From Reichenbachiella ulvae (GTDB lineage Bacteria; Bacteroidota; Bacteroidia; Cytophagales; Cyclobacteriaceae), in contig NZ_JAOYOD010000001.1 in NCBI RefSeq assembly GCF_025833875.1, positions 5,305,501 through 5,369,500 of the forward strand: a DNA stretch of 64,000 nt. Reading direction: 5' to 3'. The notes under the pieces were generated by a model. It searched no databases. It worked only from the letters and a program-made list of their open reading frames with translations, and had not been told where the DNA came from. Every line of letters starts with the position of its first letter. The stretch's first letter is position 1. Of this stretch, positions 27,454-36,814 are shown piece after piece. The translations under genes and the position numbers were made by a program.

Positions 27454-29631
27454 ATGAATGTCCAAAACACCAACTTTCTCATGAAGGTAAAGTCATTTTT
27501 TCAAAACATGAACGTGACTATAGGCAAGAAGATACGAACCAGTTTTTTGGTTTTGATTCTAGTCATATTGTTCAACGTCGTATATACCTCACTGACCCTG
27601 AACACCAGTATTGGCGTGCTCAATACCATTTCGGACGAAGTGAATCCTACGCTGGAGACGTTAAGAGATTTCAACAACTTGATCTCTGAGAGCAAAACCT
27701 ACAGTACCAACTGGGTTTATATCAGCACCTATCAGAAAGACAAAGAAAAACTGACGGAAATCCATAATACCCTATATCCCGCTCAAAAGGAGAAGGTATT
27801 ATCAATGGTCGACAAGATGGAGTTGGCAGAAGAAAAGGAGGAATTAACGTCGATTATTGATTCTTACGAAAAGATTCTGGCTGATCAGAAAACAGTCATG
27901 GAAAGTCTTCAAACAGGAATGGACTATGAAGATCCTATGACAGTGTTCATCTGTGAAGATCTGATCGAAAGTAACATTGTGCCGCAAAGTGATGATTTGA
28001 TCGAGAGGTTAAATGCTACTATAGAAATTAAAAACCAACATTCTGAAGAATTGAAAGAGACCATGCAGTCTTCTTTCAGCAGCCTTACTACCACGATTAT
28101 TTTCTTAGGTGTTGTGGCAGCAGTATTTGCCTTTTTGATCTCCAACTGGCTGTCTAGAAACATTACTTCCCCAATTAAATATCTACAAGAAACGATAAGC
28201 CAAATTCAAATTGGTAAGATCCCTGAAAAAATCACAATCAAGAACAGAGACGAAATTGGCGCCATGAGTGAAGGGATCAATTCGGTGATCGAAGGATTTA
28301 GATCTTCTTCCGAATTTGCAGAGCAGATTGGCAAAGGAAACCTGAACGCGGATTTTACTTCATTGAGCAGTGAAGATGCATTAGGAAATGCATTGCTCGC
28401 CATGAGAAACAACCTGATCAGAGTAATCGAAGAAACCAACGAAGTGGTGAAGTTGGCTGGACAAGAAGGTATGTTGGAGGCCAGAGTAAACGTGGATGAT
28501 AAAGACGGGGCCTGGAAAGATTTGGCTTCTGCAGTCAATGATCTATTGCATTCATTTGCTACTCCGATTGTTGAAGTGAAAAGAATTATTGCAGCCATGG
28601 CAGAAGGGGATTTGAGACCTCACTACAATGGCGAAGGCAAAGGGGAAATCAGATTGTTGATCGACAGTTTGAATACCGCATCTGATAACCTAAATACCTT
28701 GATTGCTAACATCGTGAAGAATGCGGCGATTGTGGATGAATCATCCTTAGAGATGCTGAATGCGAGTGTGGAGATGAATTCGAACACCGACGAAATCGCT
28801 TCGGCTATTGCTCAGATGAGCTCTGGCGCTCAGAATCAGGTGGTCAAAGTAGATGAGTCTTCTAATCTGGTAGAAAGCATCCTGAACTCATCCAATGAAA
28901 TGCGTAGCAAGGCCGAGTCTATCAATCAGGCGGCGAAAGCCAGTGTGGCTAAGAGTGAGCGTGGTAGAACCATGATCGATAATATCGGTAGTGCGATGCA
29001 AGAGATTGCTACCTATGCCAAAGAAACTTATGAGTCAATTAATGTATTGACCCAGCGTTCTGCTGAGATCACCAGAGTATTGGGTGTGATCACGGACATT
29101 GCTTCTCAGACGAACTTGTTGGCATTGAATGCTGCGATCGAGGCAGCTCAGGCCGGTGAAGCAGGTCGTGGGTTTGCAGTAGTAGCAGAGGAGATTAGAA
29201 AGCTGGCGGAGGATTCGAGAAATTCAGCCCAGGAAATCGAAAAGCTGGTAGAAGATGTACAGAAGGATACGCAACAAGCCTCAAGTGTCATGGAGACGAT
29301 GAACAAGAGTGTTAGTACGGGTTCGTCTGCTACCACTGAGGCTTCAGCCGCCTTTAACGAAATCGCAGAGTCGACTAATGCCTCTCTGGCCTTGTCAGAG
29401 GATATCATGAATGCGACTAAAGAACAGGGGGAGAGTATCAATCAGGTAGTAACCATTACCGAATCGGTAGTAGTCATCGCAGAACAAACAGCTGCAGGTA
29501 CCGAAGAAGTGGCGAGTTCGGCCACAGAACTTTCTTCTGGAATGAACAACTATAACGAAAAATCAGAAGAGCTGACAAAAGTGGCAGCATCTTTGAAGGA
29601 GTTTGCAGGACAATTTATCCTTAGACAATAG
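27454..29631 (+). CDS. Methyl-accepting chemotaxis protein with periplasmic four-helix sensor and multiple HAMP units
   Basis: A 725-residue chemoreceptor. Membrane helix 1 lies at about 28-49, a helical periplasmic sensor at 50-211 (probably a 4HB bundle), helix 2 at 212-232, a HAMP domain at 233-286, then two further HAMP-like units (about 287-335 and 369-420) and a long signalling coiled coil. The hairpin tip motif around [20 protein letters not shown] (about 547-566) is the CheA/CheW contact site. No CheR-binding tail is present and no che gene is nearby. Gap to the YfiR-like gene is 40 bases and to the TonB receptor 43 more, so the three probably form an operon. An internal ATG at 27481 is an alternative start. 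Confidence 0.92.
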   Translation: MNVQNTNFLMKVKSFFQNMNVTIGKKIRTSFLVLILVILFNVVYTSLTLNTSIGVLNTISDEVNPTLETLRDFNNLISESKTYSTNWVYISTYQKDKEKLTEIHNTLYPAQKEKVLSMVDKMELAEEKEELTSIIDSYEKILADQKTVMESLQTGMDYEDPMTVFICEDLIESNIVPQSDDLIERLNATIEIKNQHSEELKETMQSSFSSLTTTIIFLGVVAAVFAFLISNWLSRNITSPIKYLQETISQIQIGKIPEKITIKNRDEIGAMSEGINSVIEGFRSSSEFAEQIGKGNLNADFTSLSSEDALGNALLAMRNNLIRVIEETNEVVKLAGQEGMLEARVNVDDKDGAWKDLASAVNDLLHSFATPIVEVKRIIAAMAEGDLRPHYNGEGKGEIRLLIDSLNTASDNLNTLIANIVKNAAIVDESSLEMLNASVEMNSNTDEIASAIAQMSSGAQNQVVKVDESSNLVESILNSSNEMRSKAESINQAAKASVAKSERGRTMIDNIGSAMQEIATYAKETYESINVLTQRSAEITRVLGVITDIASQTNLLALNAAIEAAQAGEAGRGFAVVAEEIRKLAEDSRNSAQEIEKLVEDVQKDTQQASSVMETMNKSVSTGSSATTEASAAFNEIAESTNASLALSEDIMNATKEQGESINQVVTITESVVVIAEQTAAGTEEVASSATELSSGMNNYNEKSEELTKVAASLKEFAGQFILRQ

Positions 29632-29671
29632 ACATCAATCATCAACTGGTAAAACTTTATAATTCGATAAA

Positions 29672-30169
29672 ATGAAAAAGACATTAATAATCATAACTTT
29701 CCTACTCTCGGCAGTTTGTGTATCTCAGCAGGCGTTTGCACAGGAGAGTAAGTTTAAGGCCTTGTTTATATATAAATTTTCTGAGTACGTGCAGTGGCCA
29801 ACCAATCCAGGTACTTTGACAGTAGGGATCGTAGGATCTACCGACGTGAAAGAGAAGTTGGCGAGCTTTGCCGCAACCAAAGGAGGGATAGAAGTAATCT
29901 CTATCAATTCTGCATCTGATGCAGCGAAATGTCACATGCTATATGTGCCTTCTTCAGAAGATAAAAACCTTAGCTTGTACACCAATTTCATTGCTAAGAA
30001 GAGCATTCTGCTCGTATCTGACAACAGTTCCAAAGTAGGCAACGGTGCGGATATTGGCTTCTTTTTGGAAGGAGGAAAGCTGAGATTCAAAATCGATAAG
30101 CAAAACATAGAATCCAAAAAGATGGTGCCTAGTTCCAAACTATTGGCCCTTGGAGAAAGTATTAACTAA
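29672..30169 (+). CDS. YfiR-family periplasmic protein (DUF4154)
   Basis: A 165-residue exported protein with a signal peptide ending near residue 23 (AFAQ). The FKALFIYKFSEYVQWP segment and the ending GADIGFFLEGGKLRFKID with a final VPSSKLLALG match the YfiR/DUF4154 family. In Pseudomonas, YfiR is a periplasmic repressor of the diguanylate cyclase YfiN. Here the neighbour is a chemoreceptor instead, so the protein may sense or gate the periplasmic helix bundle of that receptor (inference). It lies between the MCP and the TonB receptor genes. Confidence 0.85.
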   Translation: MKKTLIIITFLLSAVCVSQQAFAQESKFKALFIYKFSEYVQWPTNPGTLTVGIVGSTDVKEKLASFAATKGGIEVISINSASDAAKCHMLYVPSSEDKNLSLYTNFIAKKSILLVSDNSSKVGNGADIGFFLEGGKLRFKIDKQNIESKKMVPSSKLLALGESIN

Positions 30170-30212
30170 GCAGTTAACAACATTTTCTAGATAAACTAAA
30201 ATCAATTTTTTA

Positions 30213-32567
30213 ATGAAGTATTTGAACTCAATTTTATTGAGCCTGGCTTTGCTATGCCTAATTTTTACTAAGGCAAACGCTCAAAGTGACGAGGAGATAT
30301 TGGATTTATCTCTTGAGGAACTGATGAACATGGAGATTACCTCTGTGTCCAAAAAAGCCGAAAGATTGCAGGACGTAGCGTCTGCCATCTATGTAGTGAC
30401 TTCAGAAGATATCAGCAAGTCTGGTGCGACCAACCTGCACGAAGTATTAAGAAATGTACCAGGATACTGGGGAATGCAAAGCTCATATTCCCATGTATTC
30501 TCATCAGTGAGGAATTCAACACCGGTCAACACTGATCCGGGTACAGTGCTTTATTTGTTAGACGGGACTCCTATTCAGGATGTAATGGGGTCAGTTTTTA
30601 ACTTTCACAATTTTGACATTCCACTAGATGAGATTGATCGTATCGAAGTGATCAAAGGGTCTGGCGGGACAATATATGGAGCCAATTCGGCTACTGGTGT
30701 GGTCAATATCTTTACCAAAAACCCAGAGAAGTACGATGGCATCAATGTAAAGGCAGAAGGAGCCGCTCCAGGATATGCAGCTGTGTCCGTAAGGGCAGGA
30801 GGAAAGGTGACTGAGGATTTAGCGATTTCAGCATATGCCAAGTACAGATATTTCTCTGGTTGGGAATCTTTGGCGGGTAAATATGAAAATGGTGATGACA
30901 ATCCGAATGTAACGGCGTCTGACTTTGAGGAGGACTATGAAACATCTAATTATTACAGTGCAGGTGCTAAGTTGAACTATAATTTGACTGATCGATCAAA
31001 GTTTTCAGCCAGAATACATTTCAATGCCTACAATCAAAATGTCTACACCAGCGTTTATGGCACAGATTATTTGATTTCGCAAGATGATATTTCTTATCTC
31101 AATGAGGTGAATGCCAACCGTACAGTGGCCAACATTAGGTTCGATCACGATTTTAGTGAAAGTCATAGTTTGTTCGTCAGAGCATCTACCAACATCGAGA
31201 ATGATTTTTATCAAGTTGGAGGAGGAATGAATATTTCCAATTCAATTTTTGATTTGGAAATTCAGGATAACTTTTCGTTAGGTGAGTTTAATGATTTGAG
31301 TATAGGTGCCAACTATCGATTTGTCAACTTTGATATTCATAACATCAACTCAACCGACTACATCAACTATGTAGACCCTCAAGCAAATGAAAGCTTAAAA
31401 GGAGTTTTTATTCAGGATAAGGTGAAGCTGCTGGATGGTAAATTGAACTTTACTCTCGGTGTAAAAGCGGAAAATTACTCGCTGGTAAACGACAAGTATT
31501 ATTTGTCTCCCATGGCCAAAGCCTCTTTCATTGCAAGCAAACACATAACCCTGTGGGGAGGGTTTACTCAGTCGTATACCACACCCGGTTTCAATAGTAC
31601 CAACGTAAACTTGTTCCTTTTTCAAACCCCAGATCAAGCGACATGGACGGGTATTTTTACAAATGCAGTTTATCAGCAAGTTTATGAAAATGCGATCCAG
31701 GGAGGAGCAGATGATGCTACAGCACAAGCTCAAGCTAATGGTTATGTTAACTCAGCTCAAGGTCAACAAGATATATCAGGGTTGGTTCAAACTCAGAGCG
31801 CGCCCAACATCGCAGCAAAGAATGGGTCCGAAACAGTGCCTACACAATTTCAAACCTGGGAGATTGGTTTGAAATCGAATATTGGAGATAAGTTTCAGTT
31901 CAATACGAGTCTCTACTTGAACAACATTGCAGATGGTATCAGTGAGAGTGCAGATGCAATTGAATTTGATCAAGTCTCGATCACAGATGATCGAATCACC
32001 GATTACTATCTTTATGGCAATTATGTGAAAGGTCAGTCAGTGGGTTCAGAAACCATTTTGAAGTTTTTCCCAATTGCTGGCTTGGTGATGGAAGCCTCTC
32101 ATGCCTGGAACCAAACGGAATGGGAATATCAAGAGAATAGCGATTTTGATATAGCTACGGTTACGGACGATCCTACACCAGACCCAGCTTTTATTCCTGA
32201 ACACATATTCAGGTTCAAAGTGGATTATTCATTTGGTCAGGGTTTCAATGTGGTCGCCAGTTTGATTCAGACTTCTGAATTTAGAACTGAATCTAGTTAC
32301 ATCTATGATTCAGAGCGATATGCATCATTGATCGAGAATGTAGTATTCCCTGGATATGATGGAGCTACGGTGGCTGAAAACAGCAGTAGAACAATCATCA
32401 ACTTGAGAGTTGAAAAGAAATTTGTAGAAGATAAGTTGTCAGTTTATGCATTCGGTAACGATATCAGTAATACTGGGATGATTGCAGATACAGACAACAT
32501 AAGAAACGCAACCTTGAGTCAGATTGGCGCCATGTATGGCATTGGCCTCAACTATAGACTCAAATAA
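30213..32567 (+). CDS. TonB-dependent outer-membrane receptor of the YfiR-linked type
   Basis: A 784-residue receptor. Signal peptide 1-24; a short N-terminal segment LDLSLEELMNMEITSVSKKA (30-49) typical of receptors that neighbour YfiR-like genes; plug domain about 50-175 with YVVTSEDISKSGATNLHEVL and the IEVIKGSGGTIYGANSATG motif; then a beta barrel of about 600 residues ending GIGLNYRLK. It has no carboxypeptidase-like domain, and no SusD gene follows, so it is unlikely to be a polysaccharide importer of the Sus type. It closes the MCP-YfiR operon. Ligand unknown. Confidence 0.9.
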   Translation: MKYLNSILLSLALLCLIFTKANAQSDEEILDLSLEELMNMEITSVSKKAERLQDVASAIYVVTSEDISKSGATNLHEVLRNVPGYWGMQSSYSHVFSSVRNSTPVNTDPGTVLYLLDGTPIQDVMGSVFNFHNFDIPLDEIDRIEVIKGSGGTIYGANSATGVVNIFTKNPEKYDGINVKAEGAAPGYAAVSVRAGGKVTEDLAISAYAKYRYFSGWESLAGKYENGDDNPNVTASDFEEDYETSNYYSAGAKLNYNLTDRSKFSARIHFNAYNQNVYTSVYGTDYLISQDDISYLNEVNANRTVANIRFDHDFSESHSLFVRASTNIENDFYQVGGGMNISNSIFDLEIQDNFSLGEFNDLSIGANYRFVNFDIHNINSTDYINYVDPQANESLKGVFIQDKVKLLDGKLNFTLGVKAENYSLVNDKYYLSPMAKASFIASKHITLWGGFTQSYTTPGFNSTNVNLFLFQTPDQATWTGIFTNAVYQQVYENAIQGGADDATAQAQANGYVNSAQGQQDISGLVQTQSAPNIAAKNGSETVPTQFQTWEIGLKSNIGDKFQFNTSLYLNNIADGISESADAIEFDQVSITDDRITDYYLYGNYVKGQSVGSETILKFFPIAGLVMEASHAWNQTEWEYQENSDFDIATVTDDPTPDPAFIPEHIFRFKVDYSFGQGFNVVASLIQTSEFRTESSYIYDSERYASLIENVVFPGYDGATVAENSSRTIINLRVEKKFVEDKLSVYAFGNDISNTGMIADTDNIRNATLSQIGAMYGIGLNYRLK

Positions 32568-32683
32568 GTCGACTTGCCTTCACTACCTGGCAAGAAAGAA
32601 ATAAGCTGAATACAGCAAAACGTAGTTTGCAACATTCAGGACTCACCATGTGAGTAAAGAGTAGGTTAGGTGGTTTGGATTTA

Positions 32684-32716
32684 GGGTCGGGGCATTGCGC
32701 TCCGGCCCTTCCTATT
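32684..32716. terminator. Hairpin between convergent TonB receptor and PstS-like genes
   Basis: GGGTCGGGG (32684-32692) pairs with CTCCGGCCC (32700-32708), nine pairs with two G-U pairs and a seven-base loop, followed by a modest T-rich tail. It lies between two convergent genes. Confidence 0.55.
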
Positions 32717-33574
32717 TTATGGGGTCAGTTCGCTTAAATAGTTTTCTGATTGGCTGGGTACCAACCCATTTCTTTCGATGATGTTTTGGGCTCTTTCGGA
32801 GGCCAGGTAGGTCATAAACGAATTGACTCGACTGTTCCCTTCCTTTTGATAGTATATTCTCAAATCACGCTTCAAAGGGTACTCACCTTTTCTGATAGAA
32901 TTGAACGAAGGAGAAATAAAGAAAGTGTCTTTTTCTATGTTGGAAGGCAGTTGCAGGTCTTGTACATGCAAGGTGACATAGGCAAATCCGATGAAGCCAA
33001 TTCTGCGATCATCTTGGTAGACTTTTTGAACGATTTCCTTGTTGTCCTCTGCCACTTCTACGCGCTCAGAAGTTTTATCCAATCCGAAGTACTCTGAAAA
33101 GTACTTTTGTGTACCGGAGTTGCCATCTCTCACGAGCGGAAGTATCTCACCCGGTTTGCCTCCCAGTTCGCTCCAGTCTTTGATTTCTCCTCGATAGATT
33201 TTACCAATTTGTTCTTTTGTGAGTTGCCCGATGGGGTTGTTGTCGTTGTTGATGATAACGATTCCATCATGGGCTACCACCTTTTCAGCCACGCCATGAC
33301 TGGACCCCAGTACTGAATCCAGATCAAAGGCATAGGAAGACAGTCCAATATCTACCGATTGATCATGTATGGCCATCAAACCCGTTTTACTTCCTCCTCC
33401 TTCGATTTCTATAGCCAGTGTATCCTGGAGCTTTTCAAAATCTTTTTTTAAGGCAATAAATGTTTCATGCATTGATTCACTGCCTTTTATTCTAAGGGTA
33501 GCTTTTTCTTGTTTGCCAGGGCTACAAGAAGAGAATAGTAAAATGAACAGAGATAGGATTTGAATTTTTCTCAT
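32717..33574 (-). CDS. PstS-like phosphate-binding lipoprotein
   Basis: A 285-residue substrate-binding protein of the phosphate ABC-transporter type. The N-terminus reads MRKIQILSLFILLFSSC, a lipoprotein signal with Cys17 as the likely lipid anchor. The mature part starts with KGSESMHETF and GGGSKTGLMAI, which match the phosphate-binding loops of PstS (Ser and Gly-rich turns), and later has RDGNSGTQKYF. The start at 33574 is preferred; in-frame ATGs at 33592 and 33634 would lengthen the signal peptide. No pstCAB genes are adjacent, so it may act alone as a sensor or scavenging protein. It is divergent from the second TonB receptor. Confidence 0.82.
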   Translation of the reverse strand: MRKIQILSLFILLFSSCSPGKQEKATLRIKGSESMHETFIALKKDFEKLQDTLAIEIEGGGSKTGLMAIHDQSVDIGLSSYAFDLDSVLGSSHGVAEKVVAHDGIVIINNDNNPIGQLTKEQIGKIYRGEIKDWSELGGKPGEILPLVRDGNSGTQKYFSEYFGLDKTSERVEVAEDNKEIVQKVYQDDRRIGFIGFAYVTLHVQDLQLPSNIEKDTFFISPSFNSIRKGEYPLKRDLRIYYQKEGNSRVNSFMTYLASERAQNIIERNGLVPSQSENYLSELTP

Positions 33575-33731
33575 GGCTTGATTGATACTCATAGTATTGT
33601 GAAATAAGCCGCAAATCAATTCAGGATGAATCAAAAAGTCGCTTTAGATGTGTTAACAAAATGAGATCAAATCTTTAAGTGTAATAATCAAGTGTTGCTA
33701 ATAATATTTTTTAAAAATACCAATTAGTTTT

Positions 33732-33750
33732 TTAGGTTAGACTAAATAAT
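33732..33750. promoter_or_regulatory. DtxR/IdeR-like operator upstream of the second TonB receptor
   Basis: TTAGGTTAGACTAAATAAT agrees at 14 of 19 positions with the classic DtxR box TTAGGTTAGCCTAACCTAA, and it contains TTTAG-N6-CTAAA as an inverted repeat (33731-33746). It lies directly before a -7-like element and 41 bases before the receptor ATG, where a repressor would block transcription. Confidence 0.5.
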
Positions 33751-33758
33751 TAAGTTTG
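33751..33758 (+). promoter_or_regulatory. Putative Bacteroidota -7 element (TAAGTTTG)
   Basis: Exact match to TAnnTTTG, 32 bases before the ATG at 33791. The -33 region is AT-rich but lacks a clear TTG. It adjoins the DtxR-like box. Confidence 0.4.
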
Positions 33759-33790
33759 CATATCTAAATAATTATCACAATCTGTTGTTT

Positions 33791-36052
33791 ATGAAGTTGC
33801 TACAAGCGGTATTTATTGTTTTATTCTTGTTCCCTTGGATCTTGAGAGCTCAGGATTTTGGTCAACTGGATGTAAAAGTTTCTAATAAAACCGGGCCGTT
33901 AGAGTTTGTGAGTGTGGGGTTGCAAGGCACGCACTACGGTGGTTCGACGGAGGAATCAGGTAGGATATCAATACCTAAAGTGCCTTATGGAGAATATCAA
34001 CTTTTAGTGAGAATGGTTGGATATAAGTCAATCAAGCAATCTATTGTTTTGGATCAGTCAAAACTGGCCATCGAGCTGATAATGGAAGAGGAAAGTACGG
34101 CGCTAGATGAGGTGGTGATATCAGGCACGATGACTGAGATTAGTAAAATGGAAAGTGCTGTATCGGTTGATGTTTACTCGCCTAAGTTTTTCAAAGCCAA
34201 TCCTAACCCCTCAGTATTCGAATCCATGCAAAATGTAAATGGGGTGCGCCCGCAGATCAATTGTAATGTATGTAATACGGGAGATATTCATATCAATGGC
34301 TTAGAAGGACCATACACGATGATATTGATCGATGGTATGCCGATTGTGAGTGGCCTGTCTACTGTATATGGTTTGACGGGTATTCCTCAGGCCTTGATTG
34401 AAAGGGTAGAGGTGGTAAAGGGGCCTGCATCGACCCTTTATGGCTCGGAGGCAGTCGGTGGTTTGCTGAACCTGATTACCAAAACAGCAGATCGTGCTCC
34501 TAAGGTTTCTGCAGATGTTTTTGCTACGAGCTGGGGAGAGATCAATTCCGATCTTGGTTATAAATTCAATGTGGGGAAAAACCTTCAGTCAATTGTAGGT
34601 TTGAACTACTTCTATTACCAAAACCCTATCGATAACAACGGAGATAATTTTACTGATCTGACGCTGCAGGATCGTATTTCAGTTTTCAATAAATGGACGA
34701 TGAAAAGAAAGCAAGGCAGGCAGTTTTCGATAGCGGGGCGCTATGTCTATGAGGATCGCTGGGGAGGCGAAATGCAATGGACTCCCGAGAATCGTGGGGG
34801 AACGGATGTCTATGGAGAAAGTATTTATACCCGTAGATGGGAGGTTTTCGGTGTCTATCAATTGCCCTTTCGTGAGACCATCAATTTTCAGTTTAGCGCC
34901 AATGGTCACAACCAGGATTCGTACTACGGCGACTTGTCCTATCAAGCACAGCAGAACATTTATTTCAATCAATTGACCTGGCATAAGAGTATTGAGCGAC
35001 ACAACCTACTGGTAGGTGCGGCCTATCGGGTCACTTACTACAATGACAATACCGTCGCTACAGAGGATGAGCACCTGACCTATTTGCCTGGATTGTTTGT
35101 GCAGGACGAATTTGAAATCAATTCGCAGCATAAACTTTTGGCGGGAATGCGATTCGATTACAATTCCATTCATGGAGAAATATTATCTCCTCGCCTAAAT
35201 TATAAATGGACTAGTATGGACAAAAAGAATACGATACGCCTGAGTATTGGCAATGGTTATCGGGTCGCCAATGTCTTTACTGAAGATCATGCTGCCCTGA
35301 CAGGAGCCAGAGATGTGGTATTCGAGGAGGAGTTGGATCCTGAGCGATCTTGGAACACCAACCTCAACTTTGTGAAAAAAATGACGACCAGCAATCAGAC
35401 TTTCATAGGTGTAGATGCGACCGCTTTTTACACCTATTTCGACAACCGTATCGTGCCGGATTATGAAAGCGATCCTAACGAGATACGATATGGCAATCTG
35501 GATGGGTCGGCAGTTTCTAAAGGAGTTTCGCTCAACCTCGATCTTTCCTGGCAAAATGGACTCAATGCCCTGGTAGGCGCTACTGTAATGGATGTACGAT
35601 TAGACGAAAATGGAGAGAGCAAAAGGCAACTGCTGACTGAACAGGTATCTGGGGTATGGAATGTGGGATACACCTTCGGAGCGAGTTTGATATCGGTCGA
35701 TTATACGGGCAATCTCTATGGCCCCATGCGATTGCCCTTATTGGGCGAGCTGGATGATCGAAGTGATTATTCGCCCTGGTTTAGCATTCAGAATATTCAG
35801 GTTACTAAAAAGTTTGTCAATGGCCTGGAGATCTATGGAGGGGTCAAAAACCTGCTGAATTTTACTCCGCCGGCCAATAGCATTGCCAGAGCGCATGATC
35901 CTTTTGATGAAAATGTACAATTTGATACGAATGGAAATGTATTGAGTACACCAGAAAACCCCAATGCCTTAACCTTCGATCCTTCTTATGTATATGCTCC
36001 TAATCAGGGTATTCGTGGATTTCTGGGCTTGAGATATACACTTCATCAATAG
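33791..36052 (+). CDS. TonB-dependent receptor with carboxypeptidase-like N-domain and CxxC plug, likely metal/metallophore uptake
   Basis: A 753-residue receptor. Signal peptide 1-21; carboxypeptidase-regulatory-like beta domain about 24-100; a TonB-box-like EVVISGT (107-113); plug domain 115-235 with Cys158 and Cys161 in NCNVCNTGDIHINGLEG and VEVVKGPASTLYGSEAVGG; then a barrel ending GLRYTLHQ. The Cys pair in the plug is a feature of one receptor subfamily, thought to be linked to metal or cofactor uptake. The ATG at 33791 is chosen over an in-frame TTG at 33785. Regulated, by inference, through the DtxR-like box. Its 3' end overlaps the convergent CAP gene by 7 bases. Confidence 0.9.
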   Translation: MKLLQAVFIVLFLFPWILRAQDFGQLDVKVSNKTGPLEFVSVGLQGTHYGGSTEESGRISIPKVPYGEYQLLVRMVGYKSIKQSIVLDQSKLAIELIMEEESTALDEVVISGTMTEISKMESAVSVDVYSPKFFKANPNPSVFESMQNVNGVRPQINCNVCNTGDIHINGLEGPYTMILIDGMPIVSGLSTVYGLTGIPQALIERVEVVKGPASTLYGSEAVGGLLNLITKTADRAPKVSADVFATSWGEINSDLGYKFNVGKNLQSIVGLNYFYYQNPIDNNGDNFTDLTLQDRISVFNKWTMKRKQGRQFSIAGRYVYEDRWGGEMQWTPENRGGTDVYGESIYTRRWEVFGVYQLPFRETINFQFSANGHNQDSYYGDLSYQAQQNIYFNQLTWHKSIERHNLLVGAAYRVTYYNDNTVATEDEHLTYLPGLFVQDEFEINSQHKLLAGMRFDYNSIHGEILSPRLNYKWTSMDKKNTIRLSIGNGYRVANVFTEDHAALTGARDVVFEEELDPERSWNTNLNFVKKMTTSNQTFIGVDATAFYTYFDNRIVPDYESDPNEIRYGNLDGSAVSKGVSLNLDLSWQNGLNALVGATVMDVRLDENGESKRQLLTEQVSGVWNVGYTFGASLISVDYTGNLYGPMRLPLLGELDDRSDYSPWFSIQNIQVTKKFVNGLEIYGGVKNLLNFTPPANSIARAHDPFDENVQFDTNGNVLSTPENPNALTFDPSYVYAPNQGIRGFLGLRYTLHQ

Positions 36053-36603
36053 GGTTTCTCACCTATGACATTGCCTGCAGGGCTGTACTGACAGACCCAG
36101 ATGTCATTGCCATCGCAGGTGCTCATCCCACAACCTAGCTCTGTAGATTTTGCCCAGATGATTTGCGTGTAGTGTCCGCAATCCTGGCCATCGTCGCAGC
36201 TGTTGTCAGAATAGTTGTAAAAAGAATTTTCTGACCCCCAGGTATTCACCACATCTTTGGCTGTGAAGAAGCCACTGGTGCCTTTCCAGATATTCTCACC
36301 ATTTTCTGTACTGGAATGTGCCAGGACACAAGTTTTGGCTAATTCATCTGCCCAGGCCTGAGCCGATTGGGCCAGTTCTTCCGACCATTGAATATCTGAA
36401 ACCCCAACATCGCTGCGGTAGGTGTTGTGTTGGTCTAGTAGTTCTTGAATATAAGCCTCATCGGCGACTTCTTCTTCAGACTTTTCATCTCCATCATCGC
36501 AAGAGAGCAGAATGAAGGATAGTAGCAGGACGGGTAACGCCCACTTCAATGGTGTTTTTTGCAGTTTGAAAGTTTTTAGGCAAGTCATATATGAACTATT
36601 CAT
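36046..36603 (-). CDS. CAP/SCP-domain lipoprotein
   Basis: A 185-residue protein with a lipoprotein signal (hydrophobic helix about 21-34, then LLSC at 32-35 with Cys35 as the likely anchor) and an acidic spacer. The rest is a CAP domain: HNTYRSDVGV, the CAP1 motif GHYTQIIWAKSTELGCG and the CAP2 motif WVCQYSPAGNVIGEKPY at the end. In bacteria such CAP proteins are extracytoplasmic and of unclear activity. In-frame ATGs at 36603 and 36588 are both possible starts. Overlaps the convergent TonB receptor gene by 7 bases at the 3' end. Confidence 0.9.
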   Translation of the reverse strand: MNSSYMTCLKTFKLQKTPLKWALPVLLLSFILLSCDDGDEKSEEEVADEAYIQELLDQHNTYRSDVGVSDIQWSEELAQSAQAWADELAKTCVLAHSSTENGENIWKGTSGFFTAKDVVNTWGSENSFYNYSDNSCDDGQDCGHYTQIIWAKSTELGCGMSTCDGNDIWVCQYSPAGNVIGEKPY

Positions 36604-36814
36604 AGCAAAGTCTGTTTTGATGTATCAACATTAATTTAAGGTTATTTCGTTCAATTATGAATAAATAATCCTATCAAATATAAAATGACTTATATAATGA
36701 TGTATTATATTTACCATATCCCGAAAACAACAATTAACAACATTTATTAATTATTAACCCGTAAAATCACTCTTCCTGTATTGTCTTGATAAAGTTTCTT
36801 TGGTGGTTCTATGA

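Noticed and set aside
30213..32567. SusC-type polysaccharide receptor
   Set aside because: No carboxypeptidase-like N-domain, and no SusD gene follows.
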